Assembly: GCA_049840835.1 (NCBI GenBank)
Contig: JASGJG010000003.1
Location: 310,001-374,000 of the forward strand
Direction of reading: 5' to 3'
DNA: 64,000 bases
Source of the DNA: JANLTX01 sp049840835
GTDB taxonomy: Bacteria; Armatimonadota; Armatimonadia; Armatimonadales; Armatimonadaceae
In this document: positions 8,784 through 17,313 of the stretch, piece by piece
Position numbering within the stretch: position 1 is the first letter of the stretch
Layout: each line of letters begins with the position of its first letter
Program-made: the position numbers and the translations under genes
Notes under the pieces: generated by a model
What the model was told of the DNA's origin: nothing
What the model saw: the letters and a program-made list of their open reading frames with translations, nothing else
Database searches by the model: none

Positions 8784-8936
8784 TACCTCTCCCCCTGCCC
8801 CTCTCCCGGACGTTCGGTCGCGAAGCGACGTTATCGTGCAGCTTCGCTGCCTCACTGAGGGAGGGAGTTTCTGTATCTGGTAAGCCTTCTCTGGTTCCCC
8901 CTCCCTCTTTAGGGAAGGGGGCTAGGGGGAGAGGTA
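8784..8936. repeat. Dispersed palindromic repeat R1 (TACCTCTCCCCC termini)
   Basis: A 153-base element whose ends are perfect 12-base inverted copies, TACCTCTCCCCC at 8784-8795 and GGGGGAGAGGTA at 8925-8936. Inside are further C/T-rich and G/A-rich arms and small palindromes such as CGTTCGGTCGCGAAGCG. The termini match those of repeat R3 at 26.9 kb over 11 bases, so they belong to one family. A minus-strand ORF across it is only a translation of the repeat. Confidence 0.75.
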
Positions 8937-8942
8937 GGTAAT

Positions 8943-9847
8943 TCAAATCTCGGCGACAGCGGTGGCGCGCAGACGTTCGGCGTCGCGCATGGGGGGCTGA
9001 CCGAAGAGGCGCTTGTACTCGCGGCTGAAGTGTGAGGCGTCTTCGTAGCCAACGCGATAGGCGGCGGTGGCGGCATCTATGTCTTCCCCCAGCAAGAGGC
9101 GGCGGGCTTCCTGGAGGCGAAGTTGCTTCTGATACTGTAGAGGGCTCATTGCCGTGACGGACTTGAAGTGCTCATGGAAGCCCGAAGGGCTCATGCCCTA
9201 AGTCACGGGCCAGGCTTTCTATGCGGAGTGGTTTATCGAAGTCGTGGCGCAGGCGCTCTATCGCGCGGGCAATTCGGTCAGAACTGCCTCCCAGTACGGC
9301 GATGTGGCGCAGGCGGGTGCCCTGATCACCTGCAAGAAGGCGGAAGATTATCTCGCGGGTAATCAGCGGAAGTAAAATGCGGACTTCTGTGGTGGGCGCT
9401 TCTACCAGGCGTACCAGGCGGGTGGTGGCATCCAATAGCTCAGGGTCCAGTGGGCTGACATCTATGGCGCGCTGATTGGTGCTGCTCTGCCGGGGTGAGG
9501 TCATACCCGCTTCCAGCATGACCGAGGCAACCAGGGTGGGGTCTAAATCCAGGCGTAGACTCAGATAGGGGTGCTCTGCAGAGGCACCCGAGCAGCTGGC
9601 TCAATATGGGCAACTCTATGGCGGTCAGCAGATAGTGGTTCGGGTCGTAGTGGTAGCACTCCTCGCCTAGAAAGACTTCCTTAGCGCCCTGTGCAATCAC
9701 GCAGAAGGCGGGCAATGTCACGCCGTGTACCGGCCCCATAGTAGAGGAGAACCGGTGCAGGTGCAGGCCTTTTATAGGCTGGTAAACACCGTCTGCGGGA
9801 GTCGCCCGCATGATTCTGCGGGCCAGCTCTGTCTGTGCCTCGTTCAT
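8943..9847 (-). CDS. AraC family transcriptional regulator with AraC_N (YqhC-type) sensor domain, two frameshifts
   Basis: Three minus-strand frames join into one ~300-residue regulator. The N-terminal part (from 9847) is AraC_N-like: VTLPAFCVIAQGAKEVFLG, YHYDPNHYLLTAIELPILSQ. The middle frame continues as ASAEHPYLSLRLDLD and ITREIIFRLLAGDQG. The 3' frame holds the double helix-turn-helix, MSPSGFHEHFKSVTAMSPLQ and AYRVGYEDASHFSREYKRLFG. The shifts lie near 9583-9592 and 9193-9196; each looks like one extra base. It is divergent from the cupin/SDR/alcohol dehydrogenase/aldo-keto reductase genes, the arrangement seen for YqhC-like regulators of aldehyde reductases, so it probably controls them. 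Confidence 0.82.
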
Positions 9848-10027
9848 GAAATCTATCCTAGCACTGTGGAATGGGGTTGGCTATGGTTTGGGGCAAAGTC
9901 TGTAGGATTATCCAATGATTTCCCAGGAATGTTCTATTCACTCTCTCTAGCTGCCTCATAGAATAGAGCAGAAATCAGGCTGGCCCTGGAGTTCTTAACA
10001 AGGGCCAGCGGAAAGAGCGGTAGAGAG
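9848..10027. promoter_or_regulatory. Divergent control region with two inverted repeats
   Basis: This 180-base spacer separates the minus-strand AraC regulator from the plus-strand cupin gene. It contains CTGGCCCT (9980-9987) inverted with AGGGCCAG (10001-10008), 20 bases before the cupin start, and TCTATTC (9934-9940) inverted with GAATAGA (9961-9967). Either could be a regulator site. No -35/-10 pair is clear. Function is inferred from position only. Confidence 0.35.
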
Positions 10028-10477
10028 ATGGACATCAAGAGAAACGGTTCCCGACCATCGGGCAAAGGCCCTGCAGACTGGTTTACCGGCACCGTGCGAA
10101 TAGATCCCCTCTTTCAAGCGCCAGACCCGGCGCGTGCGGCAGGAGCCAGCATAACCTCTGAGCCGGGCGCACGCACTGCCTGGCACACACATCCGCTGGG
10201 GCAGACGCTAGTTGTTATCTCTGGCCTGGGCTGGGCGCAGCGCGAGGGCGGTCCGGTAGAAGAAATTCGCCCAGGTGATGTGGTCTGGTTCCCACCGGGT
10301 GAGAGGCACTGGCACGGCGCCGACTTCCAGGCACGGCCATGACCCATATCGCGATTAGAAGAGCAGCTAGATGGGAAAGCCGTGGACTGGCTGGAACACG
10401 TAACCGAGGCTCAATACACAAAGGAGAAAACGGAAGAATCAGCAACCCGAATAGTGTTGCCGGAAAAGTCGTGGTGA
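10028..10477 (+). CDS. Cupin domain protein ((R)-mandelonitrile lyase/quercetinase-like), frameshifted twice
   Basis: The N-terminal 100 residues are a small single-domain cupin: TSEPGARTAWHTHPLGQ (metal His pair), GDVVWFPPGERHWHG. The frame then breaks. The expected continuation, MTHIAI at 10339, is one frame over, and the C-terminus, EEQLDGKAVDWLEHVTEAQY, is back in the first frame and ends at TGA 10475-10477. So one base is missing near 10323-10326 and one is extra near 10357. This gives about 149 residues, the usual length. Genes of this type accompany AraC-controlled oxidoreductases. Its end overlaps the start of the SDR gene. Confidence 0.75.
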
Positions 10478-11192
10478 TTACGGGAGCCAGCCAGTGGGCT
10501 GGGAGAAGCCGCCGCACGTTTGCTGAGCACAGAAGGAGCCATTGTGGTTCTAGGCGCACGCCGTGCTGACCGTCTGGAAGCACTGGTGAGTGAGCTTACC
10601 AGGCCGCGGCGGGAAAGCCGTTGCGGTTGCCACCGATGTAGCAGACCGTAACCAGGTGCAGGCGCTGGTAGATACTGCGGTGCAGACCTACGGGCGAGTC
10701 GATGTACTTATCAATAACGCGGGAATCATGCCCCGCGCCCGGTTAGAGGATCTGCGAATCGATGACTGGGACCGCATGATCGATGTAAATATCAAAGGCG
10801 TGCTGTATGGGATTGCCGCAGCGCTACCTTATATGAAAGAGCAAAAGTCCGGGCACATTATCAATGTAGCGTCAGTGGCGGGGCATAAGGTGGGGCCAGA
10901 GGGCGTGGTCTATGCCGCTACCAAGCATGCGGTGCGCGTGATTTCTGAGGGGCTGCGGCAGGAAGTCAAACCCTACAACCTGCGCACCACCATTATCTCG
11001 CCAGGAGCAGTGGATACCGAATTGCCTGCCAGCAGCACCGACCCGGTGATTGCTGCCGATATGCAGGAGTTCTACGACGATGTGGCGATTCCCGCCGACT
11101 CGTTCGCTCGAACGGTTCTTTTCGCTATGAGTCAGCCAGAGGACGTGGACATCAACGAGATCCTCTACCGGCCTACCCGCCAGACGTATTGA
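10438..11192 (+). CDS. Short-chain dehydrogenase/reductase, frameshifted twice
   Basis: The frame opens SNPNSVAGKVVVITGAS (Rossmann motif). It loses phase at GCCAGCCAGTGG (one extra C near 10490-10493) and regains it after the shifted TGRGGKAVAVATDV stretch (one extra A near 10611). It then runs cleanly with INNAGIM, the catalytic YAATKHA (Tyr-x3-Lys) and the end at 11192; about 250 residues. The codon at the expected start (10438-10440) is ATC where an ATG would be expected, after a good AAAGGAG site at 10420-10426. Probably a classical NAD(P)H reductase of the aldehyde/ketone detoxification cluster. Confidence 0.82.
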
Positions 11193-11207
11193 AAACCAAC
11201 CCAAATT

Positions 11208-12266
11208 ATGTACAACACCAAAGCTTATGCAGCTGCCAGCGCGACCTCGCCTATGGCAGCGACAACGATTGCACGCCGTGACCTGACCGAGACCGATGTG
11301 CAACTGGAGATCCTCTTCTGCGGCATCTGCCACTCCGACCTGCACCAGGTTCGCGATGAGTGGAAGAGTGTCATGCCTACCGTCTACCCCTGCGTTCCCG
11401 GCCATGAGATCGTCGGGCGAGTCACTGCCGTCGGTTCTGCCGTGAGCAAGTACCAGGTAGGTGATCTGGTCGGTGTGGGATGCCTGGTGGACTCGGATGG
11501 TACCTGCCCGAACTGCCAGGGCGGCAAAGAGCAGTTCTGCGCCGATAGTACCTTCACCTATAACAGCCCGGATAAGCACCTCGGCGGCGTCACCTACGGT
11601 GGCTACTCCGATAGCATCGTGGTCAATGAGCGCTTCGTGCTACGTGTGCCCACGAATCTCGAACTAGCCGGAGTAGCCCCCTTGCTCTGTGCTGGAATCA
11701 CGACTTACTCCCCTATGCGCCGTCAGGGCGTGACGGCAGGGCAGAAAGTCGGCGTCGTAGGGCTGGGCGGACTGGGGCATATGGGGGTCAAGTTTGCCCG
11801 TGCCATGGGAGCCCATGTGGTCGTCTTCACTACATCGCCGGATAAGAAAGAGGCTGCTCTGAGCCTGGGCGCCCATGAAGTGGTTCTTTCGAATGACGAT
11901 GATGAGATGCAGAAGCACGCTGGCAGTTTTAACTTTATCTTAGATACCGTCTCTGCCCAGCACGATATTGATAGGTACATTAATCTACTCGCCCAGGGCG
12001 GCAACATGACTCTGGTAGGCGCTCCAGAAAAACCACTCTCCCTGTCGTCATTCGGTCTGTTGTTTGGGAACCGCAGCCTCTCCGGTTCACTCATCGGAGG
12101 AATCGCAGAGACTCAGGAGATGCTGGACTTCTGTGGGGAGCACAACATCACCTCCGATGTCGAAGTCATCCCGATTCAGAAGGTCAACGAGGCGTATGAG
12201 CGCCTGCTCAAGTCCGATGTGAAGTACCGCTTCTGCATCGATATGGCCTCATTGAAGGGCGAATAG
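11208..12266 (+). CDS. Zinc-dependent NAD(P) alcohol dehydrogenase (YahK/CAD-like)
   Basis: 352 residues, typical of the medium-chain dehydrogenase family. Catalytic zinc ligands are in FCGICHSDLHQ and PGHEIVGRV. The structural-zinc cysteines are in GTCPNCQGGKEQFC. The nucleotide-binding motif is VVGLGGLGHMGVKFA. Close relatives reduce aldehydes with NADPH. It lies 15 bases after the SDR gene and 29 bases before an aldo/keto reductase, forming an aldehyde-reduction operon with the cupin gene, downstream of the AraC regulator. Confidence 0.92.
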   Translation: MYNTKAYAAASATSPMAATTIARRDLTETDVQLEILFCGICHSDLHQVRDEWKSVMPTVYPCVPGHEIVGRVTAVGSAVSKYQVGDLVGVGCLVDSDGTCPNCQGGKEQFCADSTFTYNSPDKHLGGVTYGGYSDSIVVNERFVLRVPTNLELAGVAPLLCAGITTYSPMRRQGVTAGQKVGVVGLGGLGHMGVKFARAMGAHVVVFTTSPDKKEAALSLGAHEVVLSNDDDEMQKHAGSFNFILDTVSAQHDIDRYINLLAQGGNMTLVGAPEKPLSLSSFGLLFGNRSLSGSLIGGIAETQEMLDFCGEHNITSDVEVIPIQKVNEAYERLLKSDVKYRFCIDMASLKGE

Positions 12267-12295
12267 CCCGTCACCTGGAGAGAAAAGAGAAAACA

Positions 12296-13261
12296 ATGCA
12301 AAAACGAATGTTGGGAAATAGCGGCCTGGAAGTTTCCGCTATCGGCCTCGGCTGCATGCGAATGAGCTTTGGCGACACGCCTACGGATAAAGAGGAAATG
12401 ATCGCTTTTCTGCAGGCATCTGTGGAGCGCGGCGTTACATTCTTCGATACCGCTGAGGTCTATGGTCCTTTCACCAACGAAGAACTGGTCGGCGAGGCAC
12501 TGGCACCGTTCCGGGAGCAAGTTGTCATTGCCACCAAGTTCGGATTCAAGCACGATGGCGAGAAAGGTCCTCACCCCTCGATAGGAACAGATAGCCGACC
12601 AGAGCAGATAAAGCGAGTTGCCGAGGAGTCGTTGCGGCGGCTTCGGGTAGACACCATCGAACTGTTCTATCAACACCGCCCTGACCCCAATGTGCCGATT
12701 GAAGACGTTGCCGGAGCCGTAAAAGAGCTGGTTCAGGAAGGCAAGGTGAAACACTTTGGCCTCTCGGAGTCCGATGCGGCAACGATTCGGCGCGCTCATG
12801 CTGTCTTTCCGGTTACGGCGGTTCAGAGCGAGTATTCCCTCTGGTGGCGCAGTCCGGAAGAAGAAGTACTGCCCACCTGTGAGGAGTTGGGTATCGGGTT
12901 CGTACCCTATAGCCCACTGGGCCGAGGCTACCTCACCGGTAAGATAAACGAGACCACAACCTACGATAGTACGGACATTCGCAGCCGCAATCCTCGTTTT
13001 ACGCAGGAGGCCATAAAAGCGAATCAGGGCGTGATTGATCTGCTTGCCTCCGTAGGGGCGCAGAAAGGCGCCACTCCGGCACAGATTGCTATCGCCTGGC
13101 TTCTGGCGCAGAAGCCCTGGATTGTGCCCATACCCGGTAGCCGGAAACTGGAGCGCCTGGACGAAAACTTGGGAGCGGCTAATGTGGAACTAACGGAGCA
13201 GGACCTGGCGGAAATTCATACCGCTATATCCAAACTCACGATTCTGGGGAACCGCTATTAG
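12296..13261 (+). CDS. Aldo/keto reductase
   Basis: 321 residues forming the (alpha/beta)8 reductase barrel. It opens KRMLGNSGLEVSAIGLGCM and has the catalytic set Asp-Tyr in FFDTAEVYGPFTNEE, Lys in VVIATKFGF and His in LFYQHRPDP. The C-terminal cofactor region IPGSRKLERLDENLGA indicates NADP binding. It follows the alcohol dehydrogenase gene by 29 bases with a GAGAAAAGAGAAA site before the ATG. Likely reduces small aldehydes or ketones in the cytoplasm. Confidence 0.92.
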   Translation: MQKRMLGNSGLEVSAIGLGCMRMSFGDTPTDKEEMIAFLQASVERGVTFFDTAEVYGPFTNEELVGEALAPFREQVVIATKFGFKHDGEKGPHPSIGTDSRPEQIKRVAEESLRRLRVDTIELFYQHRPDPNVPIEDVAGAVKELVQEGKVKHFGLSESDAATIRRAHAVFPVTAVQSEYSLWWRSPEEEVLPTCEELGIGFVPYSPLGRGYLTGKINETTTYDSTDIRSRNPRFTQEAIKANQGVIDLLASVGAQKGATPAQIAIAWLLAQKPWIVPIPGSRKLERLDENLGAANVELTEQDLAEIHTAISKLTILGNRY

Positions 13262-13291
13262 AATACCGGTGTCTGGCGCTATATAGCCGAA

Positions 13292-14725
13292 GTGAGTAAA
13301 GAGAACGGAAAAAGACACTTGGGAATGACGACACTGGAAGAGTCACACATATCTGCCGCTAACCGGCCAGAAGAAGCCGCTGAACCTACAGGGTTACGGC
13401 GCCGGGTAATCACACTCGCCTGGCCGGTCATTGGCGAGAACATGCTGGAGACGCTGCTAGACATCGTCAACACCGCGTTTGTGGCAAAAATAAGTGCCAC
13501 GGCTCTAGCGGGTGTAGGCAGTGGCCTGCAGATTATGTTCTTCGTGCTGGCAGCGCTCTCCGCCCTCTCTGTCGGTAGCTCCATTCTGGTGGCACAGGCG
13601 GTAGGGGCAGATCAGAAAGAGAAGGCCGGGCACCTGGCACGGCAGTCTCTGCTCTGGAGCGCGCTGCTCTCCGTCCCTCTCGCCATCATCGGGTTTACAT
13701 TGGCGCCGGTTATTGTCCACGTCTTCGGTATGACCCCGGAGGTAGAGAGAGTCGGAGCCGCCTATCTGCAAGTCGCTATGGGCACCGTTGTTGTGCTGGT
13801 GGCGCTTGTCATTGGGGGTGGCGTACTGCGCGGTGCGGGTGACTCCCGCACCCCCATGCTGGTCACCGGCCTGGCAAACGTTGTCAATGTTGGGCTGGCC
13901 TATGGCCTGATTCATGGCTATGCTGGTCTGCCAGCACTGGGAGCAGTAGGTAGCGCGTGGGCGGCCTTTGCCGCACGGTTCCTGGCCCTGATTCTGCTAG
14001 TAGTGGCGCTCTGGAAGGGCCGGAGCGGAGTTAGCATTGCAGGAAACTGGGAGAAGTGGCGGCCAGATTGGTCCGCCGCAAAGCAAGTGCTCAAGCTGGG
14101 CATACCCGCTTCCATTGAGCAGCTTCTCATGGCGACGGCGTTTCTGGTGCTCACCATTCTGGTGGCGCGCCAGGGAACCGAAGTACTGGCGGCGCAGCGA
14201 ATCTCTATGTCTGCCCTCTCGTTCTCGTTCCTGCCCGGTATCGGCTTCTCTATGGCTGCCACCGCGCTGGTGGGGCAGAGCATCGGGGCGCGTCGGCCAG
14301 AAGAAGGCGCGGCTATGGTCCGTATCGCGACTCTGTGGGCTGTCATCTGGATGAGCGCTATGGGCACGCTGGCGTTTATCTTCGCCACACCCATCATGGG
14401 TCTGTTTACGTCGGATCCAGACGTGGTGCGCATAGGGGCATCGGGGCTGAGGGTCGTCGCGCTCACGCAACCGTTCTGGGCAGTAGGTATGGTGCAGTCT
14501 GGTGCCATCCGTGGTACCGGCGACACCCGCTTCCCCCTGCTTATCGGTACCGCGGGTATGTGGACCGCTGTGTTTCTTGCCTGGATAGCTCTGAGTTTCC
14601 TGGGCGGTGGACTTCCCGCTCTCTGGGCCGCGTTTTTGATAACGTCGCCAGTGAACGCCATGCTGTTCTGGCGACGTTTTGGGCACCGCATCACCGAACT
14701 GAAACGGACAAATAAAGAAAGCTGA
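13292..14725 (+). CDS. MATE family multidrug/toxin efflux transporter
   Basis: 477 residues with about 12 hydrophobic helices in two homologous halves, as in the MATE family: VITLAWPVIGENMLETLL (helix 1), GAGDSRTPM in the first half and the matching GTGDTRFPL in the second. It exports cationic or toxic compounds by Na+ or H+ antiport through the inner membrane. The GTG at 13292 is used here; an in-frame ATG at 13325 is an equally good start. It follows the aldo/keto reductase gene and abuts a second one, so it may be co-expressed with the detoxification enzymes. Confidence 0.92.
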   Translation: MSKENGKRHLGMTTLEESHISAANRPEEAAEPTGLRRRVITLAWPVIGENMLETLLDIVNTAFVAKISATALAGVGSGLQIMFFVLAALSALSVGSSILVAQAVGADQKEKAGHLARQSLLWSALLSVPLAIIGFTLAPVIVHVFGMTPEVERVGAAYLQVAMGTVVVLVALVIGGGVLRGAGDSRTPMLVTGLANVVNVGLAYGLIHGYAGLPALGAVGSAWAAFAARFLALILLVVALWKGRSGVSIAGNWEKWRPDWSAAKQVLKLGIPASIEQLLMATAFLVLTILVARQGTEVLAAQRISMSALSFSFLPGIGFSMAATALVGQSIGARRPEEGAAMVRIATLWAVIWMSAMGTLAFIFATPIMGLFTSDPDVVRIGASGLRVVALTQPFWAVGMVQSGAIRGTGDTRFPLLIGTAGMWTAVFLAWIALSFLGGGLPALWAAFLITSPVNAMLFWRRFGHRITELKRTNKES

Positions 14726-14726
14726 T

Positions 14727-15711
14727 ATGGAATACACAAAGCTGGGAAATACGGGCTTAGACGTTTCCCGAATCTGCCTGGGCTGCATGGGATTTGGCGA
14801 TGCCGAGCGTGGAACCCATAAGTGGGTGCTTAGTGAAGACGATAGCCGCCCCGTGATTCAAAAAGCCCTGGAGCTGGGCATCAATTTCTTTGATACCGCC
14901 AATGTCTACTCGAGCGCCACTAGCGAGGAGTACCTGGGCCGCTCTCTCAAAGCGCTTGGCGCTAATCGCGATGAAATCGTAATCGCTACCAAAGTGCGAG
15001 GCCGAATGCACGATGGGCAGAACGGGGAAGGACTCTCGCAAGGCGATTCTGAGCGAGCTGGATAAGAGTCTGAAGCGGTTAGAAACCGATTATGTGGACC
15101 TCTACCAGATTCACCGCTGGGACTACAACACACCTATAGAGGAGACCATGGAAGCCCTGCACGATGTCATCAAAGCGGGCAAGGTCCGCTACATCGGAGC
15201 CTCCGCCATGTTCGCCTGGCAGTTCCAGAAGGCATTACATGTCGCGGAGAAGCACAGCTGGACCCGCTTCACTACCATGCAGAACCACCTGAACCTGATC
15301 TATCGCGAAGAGGAGCGGGAAATGATGCCCCTTTGCCGTGAAGAGAAAATCGGTGTGATTCCCTACAGTCCTCTCGCTTCCGGAAGGTTGACCCGAGATT
15401 TCTCAGCAGAGAAAACTGCTCGCTCGGAAACCGATCAGATTGCGAAGAGCAAGTATGATAAGACCGCCGAAACCGATCAGCGCGTCATAGAGCGAGTAGC
15501 CGAACTGGCAGAGAAGCATGGGGTGCTGCGCACCCATATCGCGCTCGCCTGGCTTCTTCAGAAAAAGCCAGTGACCGCTCCCATCATCGGCGCCACCAAA
15601 CTCTCTCACTTAGACGATGCCATCGGTGCACTATCCGTTAAGCTAGCCGAAGAAGAGGTCGCGTATTTAGAAGAGCCATACGTACCCCACGCCATCGTCG
15701 GGCATCAATAG
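14727..15711 (+). CDS. Aldo/keto reductase (YajO/Tas-like), frameshifted
   Basis: The first frame (14727-15065) gives the barrel start, MEYTKLGNTGLDVSRICLG, with FFDTANVYSSATSEEYLG and VIATKVRGRMHDGQNGEGL. The second (ending 15711) continues SRKAILSELDKSLKRLETDY, YQIHRWDYNTP and the cofactor-binding IIGATKLSHLDDAIGA. The shift is near 15038-15044 in CTCTCGCAAGGCG and is best explained by two missing bases of a CGCG run. Corrected length is about 328 residues. It starts one base after the MATE stop, so it is in that transcription unit. Confidence 0.85.
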
Positions 15712-15718
15712 AACTATC

Positions 15719-15744
15719 AAGCCACCGAGTATACTCGGTGGCTT
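15719..15744. terminator. Bidirectional rho-independent terminator, perfect 26-base palindrome
   Basis: AAGCCACCGAGTA is followed directly by its exact reverse complement. The stem is flanked by A-rich sequence on the left and TTTAATTT on the right, so it can end transcription from both sides. It sits between the convergent aldo/keto reductase (plus) and epimerase (minus) genes. Confidence 0.85.
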
Positions 15745-15748
15745 TAAT

Positions 15749-16609
15749 TTACACCTCTTCGCCGCGCCAGGAATGCGCGGGTTTCCACCCCAATATCCTC
15801 TTGGCCTTAGAGCAATCAAAGACCGATTGAAAATCTCCGTGTCCTTCGGCCAGTCGAGCTACAGCTTGTTCACCATAGCGCTCCGCCAGCGCTTTGCTTA
15901 TTGGGATATCCAGGCACGTATCGGCGGCGGCGATCAAAAACACCTCGTGACCAGTGGTATCGACCTCAGAAGCCAGGCGGAATGCACTGGCAACATCGCG
16001 AGCGTCGATATAGCTCCAGAAATTCGTGCCACTTTCCGGGAATTTATTTCGCCGCTGCTCCAGCCAGTGATAGGTATCCGGGGTAATCACATTATTGATT
16101 CGCAGAGACACTATCGGCATCTGTGGGTAGCGTAGTACCATGGAATCGGCAATAACTTCACCCAGATACTTGCTCAGCGCATAGGCATTCGGAGTGTCTG
16201 TGCGGTCAGACTCATCAAACGGAAAACGGGGCGGAAGCTGGCTGGTGGTCAGCCAGCCCGTGGCCATCTCGCTGGAGGCGTAGATAAACCGCTTCACCCC
16301 GAGCTCACCAGATGCCTGCATCATGTTGTAGGTGCTCTGTACGTTGTTTGCGAACACCGTCTGCCGTGCATCGCCCCAGGGAGCCGGATTCGCCGCTAAA
16401 TGGCACACTACTTCGGGTCGCAGCTGCGCGATAGCATCGTAGACCTCACCGGTATCGGTAAGTGTGGTCAGAATAAACCCGCCGGGTAATGGCTCCGGCG
16501 GGCGCACGCGGTCTAAATTGAATACCTCATGACCAGCCCTGGCCAACTCTCGCACTGTGTATGCGCCTGCTTTGCCGCTTCCACCTGTCACTACAATTCT
16601 CATGGCCAT
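15749..16609 (-). CDS. NAD-dependent epimerase/dehydratase (extended SDR)
   Basis: 286 residues. The N-terminal glycine motif is IVVTGGSGKAGAYTVREL. The region CHLAANPAPWGD matches the extended-SDR HxAA loop. The active site has Ser in FIYASSEMA and Tyr-x3-Lys in YALSKYLGE. The C-terminal half has substrate-domain motifs (YIDARDVASAF). It probably acts on a nucleotide sugar or sugar acid (UDP-glucose 4-epimerase/uronate dehydrogenase-like). It is a single gene ending at the shared terminator. Confidence 0.88.
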   Translation of the reverse strand: MAMRIVVTGGSGKAGAYTVRELARAGHEVFNLDRVRPPEPLPGGFILTTLTDTGEVYDAIAQLRPEVVCHLAANPAPWGDARQTVFANNVQSTYNMMQASGELGVKRFIYASSEMATGWLTTSQLPPRFPFDESDRTDTPNAYALSKYLGEVIADSMVLRYPQMPIVSLRINNVITPDTYHWLEQRRNKFPESGTNFWSYIDARDVASAFRLASEVDTTGHEVFLIAAADTCLDIPISKALAERYGEQAVARLAEGHGDFQSVFDCSKAKRILGWKPAHSWRGEEV

Positions 16610-16683
16610 GATGATACCCGGAAGCAGGAGGATGGGAACCTGAGAGGCAGGCTTATTTGTATGCAGAGTAGATAGGACGCACT

Positions 16684-17304
16684 ATGCAAACATTGAAATT
16701 CAAAAGGTCCGCTTTTCTTGGCGCACTTGCGCTGGGACTACTGAGTCTTTCCGGAGCCCCAGCCTCCGCAGATACCCCGCAGCGAGAGACCGCAACCTTT
16801 GCAGCCGGCTGCTTCTGGTCTATGGAAGCCATCTTCAAGCAGCTCAAGGGAGTATTGAAGGTAGCGCCGGGCTATTCGGGTGGCAGCCTGCTGAATCCTA
16901 CCTACGAACAGGTAGAAACGGGAACCACAGGCCACGCGGAGACACTGGATATCACGTTCGATCCAAAGGTCATTTCCTACAACACACTACTCAAGGTGCT
17001 TCTAACAGTTCGTGACCCCACCACGAAAAATCGCCAGGGACCCGATGAAGGCCCCCAATACCGTTCGGTGATCTTCTATCACGATGATGCGCAGAAGCGC
17101 GCCGCCACCGAGGCAATCGCACAGGCAACGCGTCTCTGGCCCAATCCCATAGTGACCGAAGTCGTTCCCTTTCGGCGCTTCTGGCGTGCCGAGGCGTATC
17201 ACTTCAACTACTACCGCCTGCACACTCAGGAGCCTTACTGCAAGAACGTCATCGCGCCGGAAATCGCCGACTTCCGCGCCAAGTTCCGCTCCTTGCTGAA
17301 GTAA
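16684..17304 (+). CDS. msrA: Peptide-methionine (S)-S-oxide reductase MsrA, exported
   Basis: 206 residues: a signal peptide (basic start, hydrophobic stretch LGALALGLLSLSG, cleavage likely after PASA) and then the MsrA domain. The catalytic Cys43 is in GCFWSME, the fold motifs are GYSGG, TGHAE, DPTTKNRQG and QYRS, and a distal Cys in EPYCKN is a likely resolving residue. It repairs oxidised methionines in periplasmic or surface proteins. Divergent from the epimerase gene, convergent (9-base gap) with the exonuclease-like gene. Confidence 0.93.
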   Translation: MQTLKFKRSAFLGALALGLLSLSGAPASADTPQRETATFAAGCFWSMEAIFKQLKGVLKVAPGYSGGSLLNPTYEQVETGTTGHAETLDITFDPKVISYNTLLKVLLTVRDPTTKNRQGPDEGPQYRSVIFYHDDAQKRAATEAIAQATRLWPNPIVTEVVPFRRFWRAEAYHFNYYRLHTQEPYCKNVIAPEIADFRAKFRSLLK

Positions 17305-17313
17305 GAAGCGCTG

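Noticed and set aside
8650..8946. Minus-strand ORF of 98 residues
   Set aside because: Most of it is a translation of palindromic repeat R1 (Pro/Leu/Gly-rich), with no ribosome site and no domain.
13918..14788. Long minus-strand ORFs opposite the MATE transporter gene
   Set aside because: They are antisense shadows of a clearly real membrane protein gene, with Arg/Pro/Ser-biased composition.
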